NCBI RefSeq assembly: GCF_015832195.1
Contig: NC_052020.1
Location: 61,135,888 to 61,199,887, forward strand
Reading direction: 5' to 3'
From: Motacilla alba alba
Lineage: Eukaryota; Chordata; Aves; Passeriformes; Motacillidae
DNA: 64,000 nt
Part shown: piece by piece, positions 11,127 through 21,169 of the stretch
Layout of the letters: every line of letters begins with the position of its first letter
Numbering within the stretch: position 1 is the first letter of the stretch
Notes under the pieces: generated by a model
Seen by the model: the letters and a program-made list of their open reading frames with translations, nothing else
The model's database searches: none
Told to the model about the DNA's origin: nothing
Program-made: the position numbers and the translations under genes

Positions 11127-11290
11127 ATGGAATCCCAGAATGGTTTGGGATGGAAGGACCTTAAATCCCATCCAGTGCCACCCTTCCATGGGCAGGGACG
11201 CCTCCCACTGTCCCAGGGTGTTCCAAACCCCATCCAACCTGGCCTTGGGCACTTCCAGGGATCCAGGGGCAGCCCCAGCTTTTCCAGGAT
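11127..11290 (-). mobile_element. CR1 LINE 3'-end fragment
   Basis: On +: GGAATCCCAGAATGGTTTGG, TCCAGTGCCACCCTTCCATG, CTTGGGCACTTCCAGGGATC. It stops in the GGGGCAGCCCCAGCT segment. Confidence 0.88.
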
Positions 11291-11504
11291 AATTCTTTAG
11301 CAAAAAGGAATAATAGGAAATAAAGCTGGAAAGGATCCCAAGGGATCCCCCAGTCCTGTTCTTTATTAGGTCTAAACCTTGCCCCACCAATCCCGTTGTC
11401 CTGGCAGGTTTTGGCTCCCTGCAGGGCTGACAGGGAATCTGCTCCTGGAACGGAATGAGGAATTGTCCTCTTTCCCTTTGCAGTTGGAATATGGGTGTTT
11501 TGTT

Positions 11505-11892
11505 TCAGGAATTCCTGAGGGAGCTGGGAAGGGGCTCAGCCTGGAGCAAAGGAGGCTCAGGGGGCCCTTGTGGCTCTGCACAGCTCCTGCCAGGAGGGCA
11601 CAGCCGGGGGGGTTGGGTTCCTGTTTTCCACGTAAAAACCTCCAGGATCAGAGGAAATGACCTCAAATGTAACCTGGGGAGGCTCAGGTTGGATACTGGG
11701 AAAATTCCTTCATGGAAAGGGTGCCCAGCCCTGGCACAGCTGCCCAGGGAGGTTTGGAGCGCCCATCCCTGGAGGGATTTAAATCCCTGTGGATGTGGCA
11801 CCTGGGGACAGGGGTCAGTGGTGGCCTTGCAGGGCTGGGAATGGCTGGACTTGATGTCCTAGAGGTGTTTTCCAACCCTAACAATTCCATGA
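11505..11892 (+). mobile_element. CR1 LINE 3'-end fragment, GAGGCTCAGGGG subtype
   Basis: The order is GAGGGAGCTGGGAAGGGGCT, CAGCCTGGAGCAAAGGAGGC, GGCTCTGCACAGCTCCTGCC, TCAGGTTGGATACTGGGAAA, CCATCCCTGGAGGGATTTAA, GTGGATGTGGCACCTGGGGA and TTCCAACCCTAACAATTCCA. It matches classic avian CR1 landmarks and has one copy of the GAGCTGGGAAGGGGCT motif that is multiplied in other copies. Confidence 0.9.
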
Positions 11893-12905
11893 GTGTCTAA
11901 AGAACATTCCTTTATTCCCTGGGGGTCACATCACCCCAGCGTCCCCAGGTCCTGCTGATCTCCTTGGAGAAGCTCAGCCCTGTGGGAATGCAGAGCTCTC
12001 CACATTCCCAGCCCCACAAACACCGGGTCCAACCAGAGCTGCTTCCCTGCATTCCCAAAAAATTCCCTTTTCATCTCTGCATCCCAGCTCCCTTTTCCCG
12101 AGCACGTTGCTGATGTTTGTTCCTGTGTCCTCCAGAAGCCTGAGGGTCCCTCCTTGGCAGCTCCTCGTTAGCCAGCCATCCCTAATCCACTAATTAGGAT
12201 GTTGCTGCTGCATCAGGGCTGGGCTGAGGTGTCTGGAGCTGTTCAGGCAGAGCTGCACTCGGGGAATTGAGGAACAACTCATCCCTTCTATTTTTGGAAA
12301 GTGGGAATTGTGCTCCAGGGGCTCTTAGATCCGCGGCCTCACCTTGCAGGCCTGACTTTGGCGTGGCTGGGATGGATTTAATCCTGCGTGGATTAAATCC
12401 AGCAGGGAAGGGACAATTCCATGACGGGTTTAAGCTGCCGAAGGGAGGATCCGCCTCTGGATCAAATCCCCACGGAATGAACCCCTCCAGTGTGGGAGCA
12501 GGGAGCTTTTGAGGCCTCTCCCGAGCAGAACCAGCGAGGGAAGTGCCTTGAAAAGCCGAGATCCACCTCCCTTCCTCCCGCTGGAATCCTCAATGCCACT
12601 TCTGTGCGTGAACGGCGGCACGAGCCCACCGAGGCACCAAAGTGCTGGAGAGGGAGAGGGAAAGCACCCAGGGAAAAAGGAGCATAAAGATGCGAGTCAC
12701 CAGAGCTGCGGCCCCACGGCTGGACAAGCGGAGGGATTCTGGAAAAGTTGGAGGATGGGGGGGAAAAGGGAAATTCCATTGAGGAATGGGATAGGGATAC
12801 CTGGATTGGCGTGTGTGGATATGTGGGAATGTATAAACACTGAGCTCAGCTGAAAAACCTTCATAAATGTGATTTATGGCTATATTTGTTTATGGTTTTT
12901 GATTT

Positions 12906-13098
12906 TAAGGAAAGGTTCTTCCCCCAGAGGGTGCTGGCACTGCCCAGGCTGCCCAGGGAATGGCCCCGAGGCTGCCAGAGCTCCAGGAGCTGCCAGGGAT
13001 GCCCAGGGTGGGATTGTTGGGGGGCTGGGCAGGGACAGGGGCTGGGCTCTGTGATCCTTGTGGATCTTTCCCACTCAGGGTATTCCAATTTACAATTC
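12906..13098 (+). mobile_element. CR1 LINE 3'-end fragment, CACTCAGG-ending subtype
   Basis: Landmarks: GGAAAGGTTCTTCCCCCAGA, GGGTGCTGGCACTGCCCAGG, GAGGCTGCCAGAGCTCCAGG, GGGTGGGATTGTTGG, TGTGATCCTTGTGG, CCCACTCAGGGTATTCCA. The same subtype recurs at about 18797, 22105, 49283(-) and 55052(-). Confidence 0.85.
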
Positions 13099-13477
13099 TC
13101 TGATAATTCCATTCTGTATTTCTATCCTGTAACTCCCCGCTCTGCCCCCTGAACCTCAGAATTTTCCATTTTTGACAGGGTGCCCAGACAAAATGATCTT
13201 GCTCTTGCCTCAACTTTAAGTCTCTTTATTTCAGGGACAGGCTCAGGGCAGACTGAAAATCAGGATTTTTTTTTTCCTTTTTAATCCCTGACAGGAGCAG
13301 TGACTGCTCAGGGACCCCAGTGGCAGGTTCAGGGGCAGACAAGGGTGGCTCTGGCCTTCAAGGGACACCTGCCCTGGGTGGGGGGAGCCACCCCTTTATC
13401 CCAGAACAGATCCAGGTGTTTTACCAGCTGGAAATCTCTCCTGTGTGCCAGGGAAAACCCTAAATCCTACCTGTGAC

Positions 13478-13552
13478 ATGAGGGGCTGGAATTAGATCAT
13501 CTCCGAGGTTTGTTCCACCCCAAACCATTCCATGAGGAACCATTCCATGATG
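13478..13552 (+). mobile_element. CR1 LINE terminal fragment
   Basis: A short end fragment: GAGGGGCTGGAATTAGATCA, CTCCGAGGTTTGTTCCACCC, CAAACCATTCCATGAGGAAC. The terminal octamer is repeated (ACCATTCCATGA twice). Confidence 0.75.
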
Positions 13553-13808
13553 ATCCTGAAGCACTTGCAATGCTTAAAGCTGCTCTGGGAGTATTTTACC
13601 TCAGTTATTCCATGTATCAAGTAAAAAAAAGGACACAAACCTGAAAGATCTGGGATTTGAGAAGCTTCTCTTTATTTCTTCTTGACCTGGAAGTGCTGGA
13701 AATTTAAAGGCAGTGAAAAGGAAATAGGAGAAAAGAGAGAGTAAGTAAAAAAAAAAAAAAAAAGATTATGACATGTAAGATAAATGTGTTTTCTTTGCCT
13801 AAACACAA

Positions 13809-13845
13809 AGTTTTAGAACTAGAACTGTTCTAGAACTCTAAAACT
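13809..13845. repeat. hairpin-forming inverted repeat
   Basis: The left arm AGTTTTAGAACTAGAA and right arm TTCTAGAACTCTAAAACT pair almost completely, with a small bulge, around a 3-nt loop. It lies in a T/A-rich stretch (about 13620-14140) that has a poly(A) run at 13748-13763 and two AATAAA-like words. That stretch could be an old retroelement remnant, but I cannot classify it. Confidence 0.65.
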
Positions 13846-14149
13846 GTTTAGCTGAAGAATTTTCTCATTTTCTCCTCTTTTCACGATGTGTGCAGCTTCC
13901 GCTGGGATCTCTCTGTAGCAGCAGAGGATAAACACAGAAAAAATATAAAAGAGATTTTCATCGCTTGTTCAGTTTTAGGATTTTTCTCTTTTATTTTTCC
14001 CTGGGTTTATATTTTTTAGGGGTAATTTGAGTTTTTTGACGGCCTGAGGATGAAAAGAAAGGCCCTGCCCTATTGCAGGGTAGGCAATAAAAAGTTGATT
14101 TTCCCCCTGTAAAATAACAGTAAAAAAAAAAAAAAGAAAAGATAATGGG

Positions 14150-14340
14150 GAATGGAGCTGAAGGAGGGGAGATTTAGGTTGGATTTATGGAAGGAATTCC
14201 TGGCTGGGAGGGTGGGGAGGGGCTGGGCTGGAATTCCTGGAGAAGCTGTGGCCAAGTTGGACACTGGGGCTTGGAGCAGCCTGGGACAGTGGGAGGTGTC
14301 CCTGCCAAGGCAGGGGGTGGAACGAGATGAGTTTTAAGCT
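14150..14340 (+). mobile_element. CR1 LINE 3'-end fragment
   Basis: Landmarks: GAGATTTAGGTTGGATTTAT, GGAATTCCTGGCTGGGAGG, ACACTGGGGCTTGGAGCAGC, GGGAGGTGTCCCTGCCAAGG, GATGAGTTTTAAGCTCC. The middle of the usual tail is deleted between AAGCTGTGG and CCAAGTTGG. Confidence 0.85.
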
Positions 14341-14987
14341 CCCTCCCATTCCCATTCTGTGTTTTTCTGATTCTAACTCAGAATCTGGGAATTCCAACTC
14401 GCTCTTGTTTGAGCTTTCTGGAGTAAATAGTTCCAGGAATGCTGCTTGCAGCCTGGCAGGCAGCTCAAACCCTTCTTCTCTGAGCCCTGCGTGTCTCGTT
14501 AGGAATATTGGCTTTGTGTTCCTGCAAGAAATGCTGGCTGTAAATGAAATGGATGCACACACAGCAATGGATATAAAAATATAATTCAATTATGTTCTAT
14601 TACTTCGGTTCTGCCTTTCAAATAATGCCCCAAACTGGAGGAAATAATGTCCTTTCATTTCCATTCATCACAGCTGAGAGCCTTGTCAAGGACACGACTT
14701 GCTGCCTGTACTTTGATATTGCTATTAAATTATTGGGTTTCTTCTGCATTTCCAGTAATCCCTAAAGCCAATTGTGACATTTCCTCAATTCCATACATCC
14801 AGCCTAAATACCTCTATTTGTCTCACTGTAATTATGACACGTTGGCAGTGGATTTTTTCGGGCTGCTCCAAGAATGACAGATGGATTTTCCTCCTCGTGC
14901 GATCCCAGCCTCAGCTCCCCATCCCAGGCAGCAGCAGAGATTCCACCCCTTCAAATTCCCTCAACATCTTCATCTCATCCTTGAATA

Positions 14988-15137
14988 AATCCCAAAATGG
15001 TTTGGGTGGGATGGGACCTTCAGGATTATCCCATTCCAGCTCCCTGCAGGGCAGGGACGCCTTCCACTGGGTCAGGTTGCTCCAAACCCCATCCAGCCTG
15101 GAACATTCCAAGGATGGAGCAACCACAATTTTCTGGT
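14988..15137 (-). mobile_element. CR1 LINE 3'-end fragment (source of a duplicated segment)
   Basis: On +: CCCAAAATGGTTTGGGTGGG, GGACCTTCAGGATTATCCC, TGCTCCAAACCCCATCCAGC, GGAACATTCCAAGGATGGAG. A second copy of most of it appears at about 15275-15390 because of the local tandem duplication. Confidence 0.85.
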
Positions 15138-15511
15138 CCAGAGTGCTTGGCCTTTATTAGCCTGGTCTAATTAAGAGTGTTAAGGATGACTTAATGAGTG
15201 TTTGCTTCGTGCTCAGTCTGAGAAAGTCTTGCCCCAGTCATTAATCAAGCCCAGGGTGTGTTTGCTGCTGGTTTAGGATTATCCCATTCCAACTCCCTGC
15301 AGGGCAGGGACACCTTCCACTGGGTCAGGTTGCTCCAAACCCCATCCAGCCTGGAACATTCCAAGGATGGAGCAGCCACAGCTTCTCTGGTCCAAGTGCT
15401 TGGCAGCCTGGTCTAATTAAGCGTGTTAACGATGACTTAAGAGTGCTTGGTTTGTGCTCAGTCTGAGAAAGCCTTGCCCCAGTCATTAATCAAGCCCAGG
15501 GTGTGTGTAGC
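15022..15511 (+). repeat. tandem duplication, two units of ~253 bp
   Basis: Unit 1 starts at 15022 and unit 2 at 15275, both with AGGATTATCCCATTCCARC. Each carries the CR1 piece, then GCCTGGTCTAATTAAG, GATGACTTAA, GTGCTCAGTCTGAGAAAG and TCATTAATCAAGCCCAGGGT. The duplication therefore took in part of a CR1 and adjacent non-CR1 DNA. The copies are very similar apart from a small deletion, so it is fairly recent. Confidence 0.9.
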
Positions 15512-15750
15512 ACCTTGGAAGGACTGGGCTATGTTGGAGCCATTAATTATTAATTTCCTAATCAATCTCCATCGATCTGCCACCGGTGCCTGCCTTGCCT
15601 TTAACACGGGGCCACAAAAATGGATGTAATTCCCATTTAATTCCTGGTAGTGCCTGGAGCAGCAGGGCTGGGCTTTGTGACCCGCTGTAATTCCAAGAGC
15701 ACTTTGTCACCGGTGCCGTTGGCTCCCCAGGCAGCTCTGAAGTCCCAGGA

Positions 15751-17060
15751 TGTGATGCTGAGGTAGATGAAACAGGAAAACCTTATAAATATGATTGCCT
15801 GGCAAAAGATTTTGAGAATATGGAAACTATAGGCGAGATTGAAATGAAAGCAAGCTTTGAGGTACCTCAGTTCCTGAACAACAGGAAAACAATGGCATGG
15901 CCGGCTGAAGGTAATCCCCTTTAATGAAACAACACCCTCTGCCTGCAGACAGGTCCCAGGGTCAGAGCAGACCCTGCCAGCTTGGCAGAAGGGGCCCAAA
16001 GAGCAGTTTTTAGGGTTTAAAATGTAACACAGTGTGGTAATGTAATGATTCCTATAGGCTGTATGTAAATGCTGTAGGATTTGTATCTTGTATTAGATTG
16101 GTTAGTGAGCATTAGAATATTCAGCACAGAAGAAGATTTATGGTATTGTAACGGGAACTTCGCTCTCTTTTTACTCGTCCTTGCTCTCTCATCCTCTGTA
16201 CCTCGCTCTTGCCTTCTCTCTCTTTACCCCTCTCCCTCTTTGGGGCTGCTCCTGCTGCCGGCAGCTCCAGCAGGGCCCCTGCCCCCAGGCCCTTTGCAAC
16301 AAACCCAAGTTCCAAGACCAGAAGAAGATTTATTGTATTGTAACGGGAACCTCGCCCTCTGATCCTCTTTTTTGCTCTCTCATTCCCTCTTTGCCACTCT
16401 CTTTACCCCTCTCTCCCTCTTTGAGGCCTGCTCTGAGCTGAGGCTGGCAGCTCCCAGCAGGGCCCCTGCACCCAGGCCCTTTGCAATGAACCCCAAGTTC
16501 CAAGACCAGAAGAAGATTTATTGTATTGTAATGGGAACCTCGCCCTCAGATCCTCTCTTTTACTCTCTCATTCTCTCTTTACCACTCTCTTTACGTCTCT
16601 TTATCACTCTCTCTCTTTACCTCTCTCCCTCTTTGGGGCTTCTCCTGCTGCTGGCAGCTCCCAGCAGGGCCCCTGCGCCCAGGCCCTTTGCAACAAACCC
16701 CAAGTTCCAAGACCAGAAGATTTATTGTATTTGTAACAGGAACCTTGCCCTCAGATCCTCTCTTTTGCTCTCTCATTCCCTCTTTACCCCTCTCTTTACC
16801 CCTCTCTCCCTCTCTCGGGCCTGCTCCGAGCTGTGGCTGGCAGCTCCAGCAGGGCCCCTGCACCCAGGCCCTTTGCAATAAACCCCAAGCTCCGAGACCT
16901 GGCTTCAAAAACCTCTCATCTCCGTCCACCCCAACCGTCCCAGCCCCGTGGCTCCTGCAACGCGGCAGCACCGCTCCCGCACGGAAGCCTCTGAATGGGA
17001 GCCCCTTTCCCAAGGCTGCAGCTGCGGCGTGAATGGGAGCGGGGCGGATTCCCTCGCATC
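15751..17060 (+). mobile_element. LTR of an endogenous retrovirus (solo-LTR-like)
   Basis: The stretch starts with TGTGATGCTGAGGTAGATGA and resembles LTRs I associate with songbird endogenous retroviruses (TTGTATTAGATTGGTTAGTG, GTATTGTAACGGGAAC). Near the 3' side is a polyadenylation signal, AATAAA at 16877-16882, followed by a GC-rich segment like R/U5. No gag, pol or env coding follows, so a solo LTR is the simplest reading. The 3' edge is uncertain by roughly 100 bp and I did not find a target-site duplication. Four tandem units of ~190 bp inside it inflate its length. It lies in the same orientation as MDGA2. Confidence 0.7.
16131..16890 (+). repeat. four tandem units of ~185-207 bp inside the LTR
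   Basis: Each unit runs AGAAGATTTATTGTATTGTA, ACGGGAACCTCGCCCTC, a CTCTCTTTACCCCTCTC-rich block, GGCAGCTCCAGCAGGGCCCC, CAGGCCCTTTGCAAYRAAC and CCAAGTTCCAAGACCAG. Anchors TCCAAGACCA or its variant lie at 16311, 16499, 16706 and 16891. The polyadenylation hexamer position reads CAACAAAC, CAATGAAC, CAACAAAC and, only in the last unit, CAATAAAC. Confidence 0.9.
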
Positions 17061-17605
17061 AGTAGGGCCTTGTTCTGCCAGGGGAGGAGCTCCCAGGGGC
17101 TCTGCCGCTCTCTTTGTCCCCTGCCAAGCCGAGCCTGATTCCCGAATGTGGGATTGGCGCTCGGAAACCCCGACTTCCAAAGGGCAGGGGGGACGCGGAG
17201 CCCTCAGGACACGGAGGCATTCTAGTGGTGTGCAAATGGGATGTCTGGAAAGAGTGCTCCAGGAAAGTTTTGGGAGTATTTCCCAGAGCTTGCTATTGTT
17301 CGATGATGATTTTTATTATTCCTAATGGGGTCCAAGGAAGGTTTGGACCGGGAATGTTGGCTGGCTGAGGCTCTGCTGGGTTGGAGGTTGTGGTTGGGAG
17401 AAGCTTTGCTGGCCAAAGCTCCATGGCCCAGTGTTCCCCTCCTCAATCCTGGAAGTAATTTAGGACAGACTTCGGCTTGGGAAGAGGCTTTGAGAGTGAT
17501 AACAGACCCCATTTAGTCCTGACTCCTTCTGGCAGGGATGGTTTCATTGCATTTGGAATTCTTGGAATTTATGGGATTTCATTCATGAACCTCTATGGTG
17601 TTCCC

Positions 17606-17765
17606 GTGGCTGCCCCTGGATCCCTGGCAGTGCCCAAGGCCAGGTTGGACACTGGGGCTTGGAGCAGCCTGGGACAGTGGGAGATGTCCCTGCCATGCCA
17701 GGGGTGGCACTGGATGGGCTTTAAGGTCCTTCCAACCCAAACCATTCCAGGATTCTATGATTCCC
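17606..17765 (+). mobile_element. CR1 LINE 3'-end fragment
   Basis: CTGCCCCTGGATCCCTGGCA, ACACTGGGGCTTGGAGCAGC, GGGAGATGTCCCTGCCATGC, GGCTTTAAGGTCCTTCCAAC, ending ACCATTCCAGGATTCTATGA. Confidence 0.9.
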
Positions 17766-18796
17766 TGACTATAACTCCCCATTCTTTTCTCCTTTAGCAG
17801 AGAAATATCAATTTAAAGGCTCATTCATGAATACTGGGAATATTGGAAATATTCCCTTCATCAGAGGGGCTTGACCCTATTTGCTGAAAACCTCAACAAC
17901 CTTCCTGAATTTCTTAATACTTTTCGGATTAAATCCAGCTTGCCGTGTCTGTGGCTGCAGAAATCCAGGGATTTCTGTTTGCTTTTTTGGGATTGGAGCT
18001 GAAAGTGAAACTTGCGGTGTAAATAAAGGGAAACTGCCATATCCAAACCCTCATTTCCATGTACTTTCTGTCTGGATTACTGGGATGAAAGGGATGTGTC
18101 CCAGCCTTTTTATCCCATCCCACTTTGTTCCTGAAGGATGGCAAGGGCTCCCTTTCATCTGCAGGATTATGGAAGTGGCCCCACCAGCTTGGGTTGACGT
18201 CGGTGCTTTTATCTTTTGCTTCAAGTTGTGAAGGATTATCCGTGGTTCCCTTGTTCCCTGTCTCAAGATTTGATGGGAAGTGGGAGCAAAGAGCAGCTCC
18301 TTGCTGGAATTGTTCAGGAAAAATGATGAAACCCAGGAGAGAGGAAGGGAGAGGGAAATAGGTGCCAGCTGGGTGTTGGTGATGACCCCACAGGTTCTGG
18401 GTGTCACCTGGTTTTGTCACCTTCTTCCAAAACAAAACCTCCTTAAGCAGAAAACATGGCATAATTCCCAGTTTCCCAGCTGGAATTCCAAACCAGGGAT
18501 CCATCAGCTGATGGAAGAAGAGCTCAGAGTTTGTGAGCAAAGAGACCCTGGCACAGCTGCCAGTGCTGGCTGGTTTGGGATCTGGATTTTTAGCCATGAG
18601 CCCAATTCCTTTGGTTTTAAATCACCTGAACCAGGAATTCATGCTGGGGAGGATTTGAGGAGTCCAAAAATGGGAGGAACTGGAGGAGAGAGCTTGGATT
18701 GTGAATCCCTGCCCTCCTAAGGGGCTTCCTTCTGCTGACCAAGGACTGGACTGAGGGAGTGGCTGGGGCTGTGTCCAGGAGGGATAGGGTGGACAA

Positions 18797-19008
18797 CAGG
18801 GAAAGGTTCCACTGTTCCAGGGGGTGCTGGCACTGCCCAGGCTGTCCAGGGAATGGGCATGGCCCCGAGGCTGCCAGAGCTCCAGGAGCCTTTGGACAGC
18901 ACTGCCAGGGATGCCCAGGGTGGGATTGTTGGGGGTCTGGGCAGGGCCAGGAGCTGGATCCATAATCCTTGTGAGTCCCCCCCACTCAGGACATTCCATG
19001 AATATGAT
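18797..19008 (+). mobile_element. CR1 LINE 3'-end fragment, CACTCAGG-ending subtype
   Basis: The landmarks match those at 12906: GGGTGCTGGCACTGCCCAGG, GAGGCTGCCAGAGCTCCAGG, GGGATTGTTGGGGGTCTGGG, CACTCAGGACATTCCATGAA. Confidence 0.87.
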
Positions 19009-19516
19009 GTTCCCAGTTCTCCCAGTGCCAGGACGGGTACAAAGGAAGCTCTTCCCATTGTTTTTTGTTCCCACTTCCAAATGCAGACAAAGCAAATTCC
19101 TCCTGGGTGAAGCCCGAATGAAGCAAACTCTGATTTTACGGCTGATTCTTGTATTTGCCTCTAGTGCTTGGTTTGTATTCCTTTAATATTGAAATAAGAT
19201 TCCCATCTAAAGCAGAACACCCGGGAATATGTCCCTGTAATAACAAGGATGGGGATGTGATTTTGGAATGTAACATTTTTATTGCCTTTACCCTTTATTA
19301 CCGCTTTTGCTGGCATTCTTGGCCCAGATTGTCGATCCTTCACCTTCATTCCAGGGGTTTTTTTTGGAGTTGCTGCTTTTCCTGGCCTAGCAATGGATAT
19401 TTGTACATTGGTTCATCATTTAGGCAGCTTAAAGAATGCCTTGGAGCAAAGCCTGCATCCAGCAAGGGTGGATCTCTCTCCACAGGGGACACAGGATGTC
19501 ACAGCTCAGAGTGTGA

Positions 19517-19673
19517 TTTTATATTTATATTTATATTTATATTTATATTTATATTTATATTTATATTTATATTTATATTTGTTATCTTTATACCATATAT
19601 ATTAATATTATTTATATGTATATTATAAATATATATATTATTTATATTATTTATATTTTATTTATATCCATAT
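19517..19673. repeat. (TTATAT)n microsatellite and AT-rich tract
   Basis: About ten TTATAT units run from 19517 to 19580, then a less regular TATA/TATTTA tract to about 19673. The periodic reading LYLYLYLY in one frame is a by-product. Confidence 0.95.
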
Positions 19674-20225
19674 TCTCCAACTAATTGCTGCCCTGTCCCT
19701 TGTTATTGAGCAATTGCTCCTCTTCCATTACATGGAAATATTTCATGGAAAAGGAGAGACAAGAAAAGAGAATTAAATTTAATCACGTCTTTCCAAGGTC
19801 AGCAGCATCTCCCCATCAGCCTGTGCTGACTGCTCCCACGCCTGGTCATAGGATATTATGGGAATTTTATGGGAATTATGGGAATTAGGTGTGAGCTGAA
19901 GGTTGCACATACCAGAGAGGGAAAAACGCCTCTGCCCGGGATGGTTCAGTCTCTCCCTGTGCAATGAGATGATGTCCCAAGGGAGATTCCTCTCTGGATT
20001 CCAACTACAGGGATTCATCCCAGTTGGCAGCCAGTTCCCAGGAGTTCACTGGGGAGAAGGTGGATGGAGAGGGATGGGTGAGTGGCAGGATCTGACGTGA
20101 GGAGAACAGGCTTCCCATGCCAAACAAGTTCTTAACTAATTCCTTTTTCCAAGGTTTCCAAACCAGTGTGCTGGCACTAGTTCCACACACAGGCATGTCC
20201 CATCCCAAATGTGGCTGCAGGGCTG

Positions 20226-20268
20226 TCCATCCATCCATCCATCCATCCATCCATCCATCCATCCATCC
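20226..20268. repeat. (CATC)n microsatellite
   Basis: About ten and a half CATC units, next to a CR1 end. Length is likely variable between individuals, by analogy with other pure tetranucleotides. Confidence 0.95.
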
Positions 20269-20290
20269 CTACCTGCCTCTGCATGCCCAG

Positions 20291-20456
20291 GGAATGTGGC
20301 TGCCCCTGGATCCCTGGCAGTGCCCAAAGCCAGGTTGGATGGGGCTGGGAGCAGCCTGGGACAGTGGGAGGTGTCCCTGCCATGGCAGGGGTGGCACTGG
20401 GTAGGATTTAAGGTCCCTCCCAACCCAAACCATTCCATGATTTTGTGATTCCATGG
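20291..20456 (+). mobile_element. CR1 LINE 3'-end fragment
   Basis: CTGCCCCTGGATCCCTGGCA, TGGATGGGGCTGGGAGCAGC, GTGTCCCTGCCATGGCAGGG, GGATTTAAGGTCCCTCCCAA, ending CCATTCCATGATTTTGTGAT. It shares the TTGGATGGGGCTGGGAGC variant with the copy at 20540-20817. Confidence 0.92.
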
Positions 20457-20539
20457 CTTTAACTATGCCTGCTTTTCTTTATCTCCTTCTCCTTTCCTTA
20501 CTGCAACAACCAGTCAGAGCTGGAACAAGAAACCAGCGG

Positions 20540-20817
20540 GTGCCAGGACACAGGGAATGGCTTCCTGCTGCCAGAGGGCAGCGAGAGATGGGATATTGGG
20601 AATTAGGAATTCCTGGCTGGGAGGGCGGTGAGGCCCTGGCACAGGGTGCCCAGAGCAGCTGTGGCTGCCCCTGGATCCCTGGCAGTGCCCAAAGCCAGGT
20701 TGGATGGGGCTGGGAGCAGCCTGGGACAGTGGGAGGTGTCCCTGCCCATGGCAGGGGTGGGATGCGATGATCTTTAAGATCCCTTCCATCCCAACCATTC
20801 CCTGATTCTGTGATCCC
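20540..20817 (+). mobile_element. CR1 LINE 3'-end fragment abutting the Ig3 acceptor
   Basis: Landmarks: ACACAGGGAATGGCTTCCTG, GCCAGAGGGCAGCGAGAGAT, GGAATTCCTGGCTGGGAGGG, CTGCCCCTGGATCCCTGGCA, GGGAGGTGTCCCTGCCCATG, ATCCCTTCCATCCCAACC, ATTCCCTGATTCTGTGATCC. The CR1 end is about 13 bp before the exon at 20831, so the branch-point zone of that exon lies inside the repeat. The tail pyrimidines CCCTTCCATCCC and the added CTGTTGTTCTGCAG form the acceptor context. Confidence 0.9.
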
Positions 20818-20830
20818 TGTTGTTCTGCAG

Positions 20831-21100
20831 CATCCCCTTCCATCAAGCTCCTCGTGGACGACCCCATCGTGGTGAACCCTGGAGAAGCCATCACCTTGGT
20901 GTGTGTGACCACCGGGGGGGAGCCGGCGCCCAGCCTGACGTGGGTGAGGTCTGCGGGGGTCCTGCCCAACAAGACTGTCCTGAACGGGGGCACCCTGACC
21001 ATCCCCGCCATCACCTCCGAGGATTCCGGCACCTACAGTTGTATCGCCAACAACAACGTCGGCAATCCCGCGAAGAAGTCCACCAACATCATCGTAAGAG
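20831..21100 (+). CDS. MDGA2: MDGA2 exon, Ig domain 3
   Basis: A 270-nt exon in phase 1 at both ends (acceptor GTTCTGCAG, donor GTAAGT). With the split first codon it reads ASPSIKLLVDDPIVVNPGE... to ...STNIIVR. The complete Ig fold is visible: cysteine in ITLVCVTT, tryptophan in SLTWVRS, and DSGTYSC with the second cysteine. NKT is a potential glycosylation sequon. Symmetric phases mean skipping would keep frame. Third codon positions are strongly G/C. The exon sits between a CR1 end about 13 bp upstream and a heptamer satellite about 70 bp downstream, which is unusual for a constitutive exon. Confidence 0.96.
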
Positions 21101-21169
21101 GTAAGTTCAGCTGGAAAGCCATGGACTTTTCTCCTGGAAGATTATTCCAGTTCTAATCTAGTGGGACAG

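Larger units (their letters stand above)
6924..20830 (+). other. MDGA2: intron between Ig2 and Ig3 exons (phase 1)
   Basis: This is a 13,907-bp intron with donor GTGAGC and acceptor TGTTCTGCAG. It holds many CR1 copies, an LTR (about 15751-17060), a 253-bp duplication, a (TTATAT)n tract and a (CATC)n tract. Unique-looking stretches over 300 bp are about 7948-9326, 10244-11126, 11893-12905, 13553-14149, 14341-14987, 17061-17605, 17766-18796, 19009-19516 and 19690-20225. None shows convincing coding content. Confidence 0.9.

Noticed and set aside
17148..17175. Primer-binding-site-like TGGCGCTCGGAAACCCC after the LTR
   Set aside because: Only the first six bases match a lysine-tRNA primer site, it is about 100 bp from the likely LTR end, and no retroviral coding follows.
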